Shown here piece after piece: positions 52,501-61,500 of a stretch of DNA of 64,000 nucleotides. Both the position numbers and the translations under genes were made by a program. The notes below the pieces were generated by a model that searched no databases, had not been told where the DNA came from, and worked only from the letters and a program-made list of their open reading frames with translations. Source of the stretch: Magnolia sinica (lineage: Eukaryota; Streptophyta; Magnoliopsida; Magnoliales; Magnoliaceae); NCBI RefSeq assembly GCF_029962835.1, contig NC_080581.1, forward strand, positions 20,474,001 through 20,538,000, read 5' to 3'. Each line of letters starts with the position of its first letter. The first letter of the stretch is position 1.

Positions 52501-55500
52501 TCCATTCTTGAGAAGCATTTTCAATGGGCTAAAGACGTGTTGGAAAGAGTGGGAGTTCAAACAGGTCTATCATTCAACGCCAGAGACAAAGACGTTCGCG
52601 ATTTCTTTCAGTTTGTGCAGGGGAAGGCAGCCCAACAGCAGCAAGAACAACAGAATCTGAGATGCAAGAGATCCCCTAAAGGCATTAGAGAATTGTTGAG
52701 TTTGGAGTGCTCCATTAATTATGACGTTGCAACTAAACTCAGTGGTGGCAAGAGGGCTAGACCAGGGAAGGGTGGTGATCAATGATAATTCTATCTTGGA
52801 GCATAAGAGGCCTGGGATGCAAAGTAAAGAGAGTTCAGGTCAAGGTGTGCAAGAATTCGAAAGCAAACATAGTGATGGTTCGAGAATCAAAATTTCAGTC
52901 TATTCCCCTAGGTACGATTGAGTTATCTGGAATGTCTAGCATTTTGATTGGGTTTCTACTAACGTTGTGGGTAATGCGGGAGGGATTACCCTCATGTGGA
53001 ATGCCAACAATGGAGAAAGATAGTCCCCTGTCGGTACTTTTTCTGTTTCAGTTTTACTTTGCGACATTTCGTCAGGTTTCCAATGGGTTATGACATCTGT
53101 GTATGGCCCATGTGTGAAAAATCTCCGCAGTCTATTTTGGTAGGAGCTTGATTCGATGAGATATAAATGGGGGTACCCTTGGTGTATTGGTGGCAACTTT
53201 AACGTCACCCGGTTCTCCTTCAAGAAATCCAAAGGGGCGAGGATCACTAGCAATATGGGCCAACTTTTCTGATTGGGTGAATCGTCACCAGATGGCAGAT
53301 CTGCCTATGGAGGGGGCCAAATGTATGTCGTTAAATGGTCAAGAATGTGCATCTATGTCGCGTCTCGACAAATTTCTGGTTTCCGTTGATTGGATTGAGA
53401 AATATCCTCTTGCAGTACAGTGTGGGCTGCCTAGAATGGTTTCCGACCATCGACCAATTGTCCTTTAAGTATCGGAGGACAATTGGGGCCCTAGACCTTT
53501 TATATTTGAAGCGGCTTGGTTAGAGGTGGAAGGATTTGGTCAGTTGGTGGCAGACTGGTGGGGATCTTTTGTGGTGGAGTGCTATGTTGGGTTCAGATTA
53601 TGTAGGAAGCTCAAGCTCTTGAAAAAAAAAGAAAAAAAGATCAAAGGGTGGAAGAAAGAGGTCTTGGCAGCTAGGGAGGCTGAATTTGAAAATATGGCTG
53701 ATTAGATTCATGATCTGGATTTAGTGGAAGAAAGCAGTGCCCTTTCAGTAGCAAATAGAGAGAGAAGAATGGAATAGTCATCTTTATATGCGCAAAAGGC
53801 CAAAGAAGAGGAGATCAAGTGGCTGCAAAGATCTAGGGCGATTTGGCTCAAAGCGGGTGATAAGAACACTCGTTTCTTTCACAGTTTTACAAGTGCCAAG
53901 GCTAGGGCCAATAGAATTGGGTCCTTATTGATTGATGAGGCCACTATCTCAGATAAGGATAGGATATCTGATTCTTTTATTATATGAATCTTCTTTCCGC
54001 CGAGAAGTGGGGAAGACCGACTTTGGACAATGTTTGATTTTGCCAGATTGATAAGGAAGCAATTTTGGCTAGAAAAACCAAATCTCGAAGAGGAAGTGAT
54101 AGCAGTGGTGCGTTCAATGTGTGGGGATAAAGCCCAGGGCCCGGATGGCTTCCCCATTTTGTTTTTTCAGAAATTTTGGTGTGTTGTTGGGAAAGATGTG
54201 ATGGAGTTTTTGTCGGAATTCTTTGAGCAGGGATGATTATCTTCCAAAATGGGGCTACCTTCATTATGCCGCTTCCGAAGGTTGAAGGAGCATAACAATT
54301 TAAAGACTCCAGACCGATTAGTCTCATTGGAGCGCCATACAAGATTTTAGCGAAGATTTTGGCTTCCAGATTCAAGGAAGTGCTCTCCGATGTAATTTCC
54401 AACAACCAAGGAGCCTTCGTAGCAGACAGGCAGATTCTAGACAATGCTTTGATAGCCCTTCAATGCATAGATGCTAGATTTAGGGAGAAGAAACGTGGGC
54501 TAGTGTGTAAGCTTAACATCGAAAAGGCCTACGACTATGTGGATTGGGAATTCCTAGACTACATGCTCTTGAGGTTGGGTGCGTCCAAAAGTGGAGTAGG
54601 ATTAAGTCTTGCATCCAATCTCCTCCTATTCCATTCTTATTAATGCGTCGCCTAAGGGTTATTTTCAGTCCTCATGAGGTTTGAGGCAAGGGGATCCCTC
54701 ATCCCCTTGTTCGTAGTAGTGGGTGAAGCTCTTAGTGCTATGCTGTGGAGAGGAGAGGAGTTCGGATTATTCTAAGGTTTCTAGCCTGCTAGAAATGGAC
54801 CCTAGATCTCTCACCTTCAATATGCGGATGATACGCTTCTGTTCTGTGAGGCAGAGGCAAGTGCAGTGGACAATATCCGTAAATTGACTGTTTGCTTTGA
54901 GGCAGTGTCAGGCTTGAAGGTTAATGCCGCAAAATCAGAGCTTCTTGACATCCACGTTGGGGAGGAACAGCTTCAAAATCTTGCAGACATTTTCGAGTGC
55001 AAATCCGGCTCCCTCCCACCCACTTATCTTGGCATGCCGCTTTGTTTGGGAAAACCGCCTATCCATCTTTGGGACAGAGTGATAGAGAGAGTTGAAAGGA
55101 AGCTTGCTTGTTGGAAGGGGCATTCTATGTCATTGGGGGGTCGTCTAACCCTCATCAAGACAGTGTTCTCGAACATGCCCGTCTATTTCTTGTCCTTATT
55201 CCAATGCCCGAAGTCAATTCACTCTAGGCTTTAAAAGTGGAGAAGACAAGATCTGTGAAATGGCAATAGTGAAGGGAAGAAAGTTCATCTCCTCAAGTGG
55301 GCCGAGGTGTGTAGGCTGATTAAGGAAGGAGGGGCAGGCATCAAACCTTTGGGGCATATGAACACCACTTAATTGGGAAAATGGGTTTGAAGGTTTGGAG
55401 TAGAGGAAGGGAAACTGTGGAGAGAAGTTGTGGCCAGTAAATATGGGACACAGGAAAGCGGTTGGTTCGTGAAATCTCCATCGCTTCATCGGGCCTCCGC

Positions 55501-58500
55501 CATTTGGAAAGCGATGGCATCTACTAAACATTTTGTTCGCAGGGGCACGTCTTTCTCATTAGGAAAAGAGTTCTCACATTCGTTTTTGGGCTGACAAGTG
55601 GTGTGATGAGCATGAATTGCGGACTATGTTCCCGAGAATTGCTAGGCTAGCCCCCGACCGATTCATCTTGATAGCTGATTGTTTCTCGGTTATGGGGGAA
55701 TCAGTAGTTTGGACGCCGCCTTGTCGCAGAGATCTTTTGGATACAAAGATCGATGAATTCTCTAGCCTCCAAGACTTTCTTAGAAATGTCAAGATTAATC
55801 CTATCGAGGAAGATTCTATGGTGTGGGCCAGAAACACTTTTGGGAAGTTCTCCGTTAAGTTGTTATTCAAGGTAATTCCAGACTCCTCATCGTATCCCAT
55901 GCCATCCGTTTCATCATTGGTTTTATGGGGGGCCTCGAGTGGCGGTTTTCATTTGGTTAATCTGTCGGAAGCGAATCCTTATGATCGATAACTTGCAGAG
56001 AAGGGCGATGATTCTTCCAAATATTTGTTGCATGTGTATGGGTAATGAGGAGACGATTAATCATCTCTTTATCCATTGTCCCCTTGCCTTTAAGGTGTGG
56101 AGTTGCTTTTTTTCACTATTCCAGTTGACATGGGTGATGCCGAAGTCAGTGGACGATCTTCTTTAGGCGTGGCATGGTGGAGGTGTTGGGAGGTCCGGTA
56201 AAGCTAGGTGGAGACTCATTATAGTAGTGTTCTAGGCTATTTGGGGCGCGAGAAATCGTTGTTGTTTCAACAATGTTTGGGCAAGGGCTGAGGAGGCTAA
56301 TTGTGTGGCCTCATTGTATTTGGATAGATGGGCGTGATTGCGTCTTTTGGCATTGTATTCTTTGTTCGTTGATTCGAGCTTTCTGATAAATTCTTTATTA
56401 CCTCTTTTTTTTAAAAATTATAATAATTAAAAAAAAAAAAAAAAAAAACAAAACAAAACAAAGAGCAGAAAAGGAAATGGCCATTTTCTGAAGAAAACTG
56501 TGGAAAGGAAAGCTGATTTCTACCATCCTCGTCTTTTGTAAATGAGGGAAACCATCACATCAGAGGAAATCGATTTCCTTTTCCACGGTCTAATCCTGTT
56601 TTCCACCAATCCAAAGAGGCCATTAGTGCAGATCTGGCCAGGCTTGCCACCCCTTGTAAGCACCATATTCCTTTTCCTCAAATCATGCAGACTACCTTCA
56701 TGTAGCATCGAATGGACTGACAAATTGGATAAACATGTTAAAAGTAGTTCAGCATCTATATTATACTAGTAGGACTGTCGGAAATTCAATTAGTTTTTGA
56801 AAGCTATTAGCAGGGGACTTACCAAGGCAGACCGGACATGTTGGCTGTTCTGTTGAGCTTGCAAGGGAAGTCTGTGCATGTTCTATTGATCCTGTGTACT
56901 GTACATCGACAGTAAAAAGGACACAGCAAACTTCTACCTATATCAAACCGAAAAGCAATAAATTTGATGAAATAAGAGAACATTTCGACTTCAAGAAACA
57001 GAAACTTAACAGGTCAGACTGGTATGACCATATCATTCTTCCAAATAGTAAACTATATATCACAAGTAGCACAAACCTCCAAAGAGGAGAAATGCCTCCC
57101 ATTGAAATACCGGTAGAAATTATCCGCGGAGTTCTGGCTATCAAACCTGATCAAAATGCTATAGCGATCCTCCAATCCATCATTCCTAAATCCCCAAATA
57201 AACATCAAGGTCAATCAGAGAACCACAATCCAATCAACTCAAACTTTATGAAGCAATTGCCAGCCACCTTAAGGAGAACATTTTCATCTCTACCTCTTAT
57301 CTATTCTTTTGTGCATGGGGAACATGTTGCGGTGATTTTCAGATTTGAGACCCCCGTACTAGTGGGCCTTCACATAGGGCTGTCAACAGGTCAGGTTCAA
57401 GTCAGGTTCTACAGTAGCTGTACCAGGGCTGATTGGGTTTGGATCTTGCTGGGTCATGGTTCCTTATGTCTCTCTCTGACTTGGACCCAGATCCAAACGA
57501 ACGGGATGATAAGGACCTTTATATAGTTGGGACCACACATGGTGCCCCTTTGACACATGCATGTTGGGCAAATGGCAAACCTCCCTCCATTGCCAGATTA
57601 ATCAATAAGTATTCAATGGATAAAGTATCATTGCAAGTGGGAGTGTGGTGCACCCATTACCAGCCCCAAGCCTGGAGAAAGGAGGATTGTGTCAGGTTGG
57701 CAGCGGGCATAAATTTTTGCCACAACTTATTTCATGAATCCTGACATCACGTAGTGGAATGGTGAAACAGGATTTATGTAGCTGGCTCCAATTAGTTGGG
57801 AATTGGGAAAAGGCTTAGATAATGAAGACATTTTATATATGCAATATTACTAATAGAACCAACCGGACCCAACCCAATCCAATTTTAATCGGGCTAGAGA
57901 CAATGGACCTGCCTTAAATCTGACTAGACCCAATCTTTAACCAGGTCCTTTTTTTTTTTTGTGGGGGGGTTGGCGGGGATGGTCAAGTACCCATTGACAG
58001 CCCTACTTCACATAGATGAGTAATAGCCCAAAAATCAAGGCAATAGGATTAATCTTAGTTATTGAATCAATGTTCTATAATTGGCTGGTTAAAAAATGTT
58101 GAGCAAAAGGAATGCAACGATTCAGTTTCAGCATCTAAAATTGCATCAATTAAACAGCTGGAACCGACCAACCTTGGTGGTTTTGAGCTATGATCCATGC
58201 ATTTGATGGCACAGCAGGTTTATGGTTTTGGTCATCCTAGACAGGTGCCATATTTGGAGTGGATATGGCAGGAAGAGGAGATTAAAATATTCACTTACGA
58301 TGGCAACTTTTAGTAGTATTTCTTCCAATAGCCAATACATGAAAGCATTAGTGGTGGTACAGTAGTAACAGTTATAAAGCAAAACATGTTCCTGAATTCA
58401 ACCTGACAATTCGCATCTCCAAACTATGTTGAATGAACGAACCACAGAACTGGCAAAAATCTGCATATGTCATATGATTTGGAACGGCAAGCACGCAAAC

Positions 58501-61500
58501 AAGCGGTTTCCTCCCCACCTAAAAAAGATCAAAAGAAAAAGAAAATCTTATTTTTCCGAACCCTGTGTTTCTAGGAGGAAATATACAATGTGCTCTAACA
58601 AGCAAAATACTGTTTTTTGTTCAGCCAGCAAAAGTACATGGCACGCCCGACCTCTCTGTATTTTTTTTTTTCTTTGATAAGCAACAACCTCAGTAATAGA
58701 AACAAATATAGTTCAATCCATTAAGGCGGTGGATAGGGACAGGACAGCAAATCAACATAGATTGGCAACAAAACCCATGATAAAGACTGTTTGTTAATGT
58801 CCCAAAAACTACCTCCATCATCAAATCTAGTCATACAACCAGCAGTTCTTCTTTCCTGTTGAAAATGAACTGTCTCGTAAACGTCCACCAATCAGACAGT
58901 TAAAATTGTACACCAGAGAAGATTCTTGCAACATGGCCAATTTATAATGGTGCCTGCCGGCTGAATGGTCTGATCATTTAAAGGCAGGCCCAACGTGTAC
59001 AGATGTTGGTCCGAGTAAAAACTGGAAGCTGAAAATCAAAGAACTATGCATTTTTTTTATAGAAGTGTTGCAATTATATCAAAAAAGAGTTCAAATAATT
59101 GCTAAATCATACCATACAGGTAGAGAAACACAAAAAATATATCAAAAAAAAAAAAAAAAAGAAGTAAAAATACATCTATGACCACTACATCCCACCAAGA
59201 GATTCTCTTAGAAATTCCCCCAAAAAATGTTTTTTTTTTTTTTCAAAAATAAATTCATCTTTTCTTCACCTCCCATACGCTACCTCGATATCATCGACAC
59301 ATATCACATGTCTCGACGATATAAGGAACTTCATAAAGGAATCTTGATGACTATCTCGCGATATTTCAAAATACCGCACGATATTGTTGACACAAAATAC
59401 AATATTATTATTTCCTGGTTGTTTTGTACCGAGCACCTATTTTAGCAATAATATTGGCCATATCGTCAATATTGAAACCATTGGGCATCAGTACCCCATT
59501 CATCAAGAGTTTTTGCTTTGTTCCAATCATGATGTATTGCGTTACTTGAAATCCCAAAAGAAATTGAGAGCCCATCATGCTAGGTGAAGCGTGTATGTTT
59601 AGAAGTTGATATTAGGGCTGTACACGAACCGAGTTAGCTCGGTTAGCTCGCTCAACCTGACTTGAAATAGCTCGATTTGACTCAGTTCGAAACTGAGTTC
59701 GAGCCGAGTTGAGCTGATTTTTGAGTTCGAAAAAATTTCAAACCGAGTTCGAGCTTGCCCGAGCTTGACTCAACTCGGATCGAACCAGTTCGGTGACTCG
59801 GTTACTTTGATATTGATGTTGCTAAGTGTTTGTTGAAATGACTCAACGAAGTGTCGGCTGGTGGCAAGGAAGGTATGTATATGAAACAAATAACCTTTTT
59901 TCTTGATTTTGATGTTGCCTACAAGGTATTTGATGAAATACCTATACACATTTACATACAGTAAGAAATTGAAAGTGCACTCCAAGCGTTTGTGAAAATG
60001 CAGCATAGGCTCGAACTGGCCCAAGTTGCTGACCGAACGAAGCCGACCTGGCCAGTCAGGCTCGAGGACCGAGCCGAGCCGAGTTCGAGCTGGGGTTAGC
60101 TAGTGGCCGAGCCGAGTCGAGCTGTGCAAGCTCGACTCGGTTCGACTCGTGTACACCTCTAGTTGATATATTATCTGAAGCATTGGTTCGGTGTAGAAAA
60201 TAAGGTAGTAAATGCCCTCAACTTAAAAATGCATTTCTTGTTCACCCTATAGTATCCATAGTTGGGTTCGAGTAATTCAAGAAAGACTATGCAGCCAATG
60301 GTGATTTTGGGAAGAATTTTCAGCATGTTCTATAGGCTCAAGCACTGAGTACCCAAAGACAATTTGCTTGATGGGTGCCTATTATATGACATAAGGTTGT
60401 GTGTATCTAAAAGCTCCATGCTAGAGCTTGTGATGCAAGAGCACCATTCACGTGGCCTTGGTGGTCACTTGGGATAGAAAAAACAACAACCCTAGTTGTG
60501 GACTGCTTTACTAGCCAAGTTTGAAGAAAGACATTGGAAATGATGCTCTATGGTGTCAAGGATGTCAGTTAGGCAAGTGTAACAAGTAGAACATTAATCT
60601 TCATACTCCACTTATTGTGCCAAACGCCCCATGGGAAAATACCAGCTTGGATTTCATCTTGCGATTACTTAAGACTCAATGTGGTTATGAATCTATCAAT
60701 GTCCTGATCGATAGATTTCTAAGATAGCCCATTCCCTTATAAGAAGACATTGGATGCTCCATATATCACCAATGTTTTCTTCAAGGAGGTGGTTTATCCA
60801 TATGACATTCCTTGACAATTGTGTCTAGCAGTGCTATTAACTTTATGGGTTACTTTTCCTGAACTTTGTAGTCTAAGATGAAACTAAACAAAAGTTCTCA
60901 ATCATTTATCATCCTCCAGCAGACAGAAAGATCGAAGTCATCAACCACAGTATTGAAAATTCTTCAACACTTGGTTCGTGAGCATAGGTTCATGGGAGCT
61001 CATGTTGTCCCATGCTGAGTTTGCCTATGACAACTTTGTGAAACCCACCACGTGACTCTCTCCTTTTGAGATTTGACTAGCATTAGATCTCAACAGCCTA
61101 TTGATTTAGTTCCACCTATTATTGCAACTAGACTGAGCCAAGATGCCAAGGCTTTTGCACTGAATATCAAGGAAACACACCAAGGCTTTTGCATGTAGAT
61201 ATTCAGCGACACTTTGCACAAATTCAAGAAGGGGATTAGGTCATGGTGTGCCTCAAACTAGAGAGGTTTCCCACAAAAACCTATATCAAGTTAAATTCTG
61301 GAAAGGCAGGTCTTTAACATGTTCTAAGGAAGCCAAGTGAAAATGCATACTTGATCGAGTTTACCTTGAAATGAAGATCAGCCCTATTTTCAATGTGGAA
61401 GACGTTAAGTTTACCTTACACATCAAGAAGATGAGAGCATAGAAGAATGAGCTATATAGATACTCAAAACACAACACCAGTTGAACGAAGCTATTGAAGA

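Larger units (their letters stand above)
50725..56461 (+). mobile_element. Near full-length L1 LINE (L1-B), interrupted by a MITE
   Basis: Ends in a poly(A) stretch (56430-56461) followed by AGAGCAGAAAAGGAAATGG (56462-56480). A near-copy, AGAGCAGAAATGGAAAATGG, is at 50705-50724, giving a candidate ~19-bp target duplication and a 5' end near 50725. The 5' part (about 50850-51393) should be leader and ORF1 start; a MITE occupies 51394-52041; ORF1 resumes at 52042; ORF2 runs 52782-56340. Confidence 0.75.
37396..56622. mobile_element. PIF/Harbinger-like MITE split into pieces by four nested insertions
   Basis: Left end GGGCCTGTTTGGATTGGTGG and the reverse complement of the right end TGGCCTCTTTGGATTGGTGG are near-identical. 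TTA lies on both outer sides (37393-37395, 56623-56625). With insertions removed the surviving pieces (37396-37456, about 42430-42500, 50663-50724, 56481-56622) total roughly 0.3 kb, a normal MITE size. The copia element and two LINEs sit inside it. Confidence 0.6.

Noticed and set aside
56938..57144. 68-codon minus ORF starting [12 protein letters not shown]
   Set aside because: Out-of-frame shadow of BRIZ exon 3; the correct frame gives [11 protein letters not shown] with flanking splice sites.
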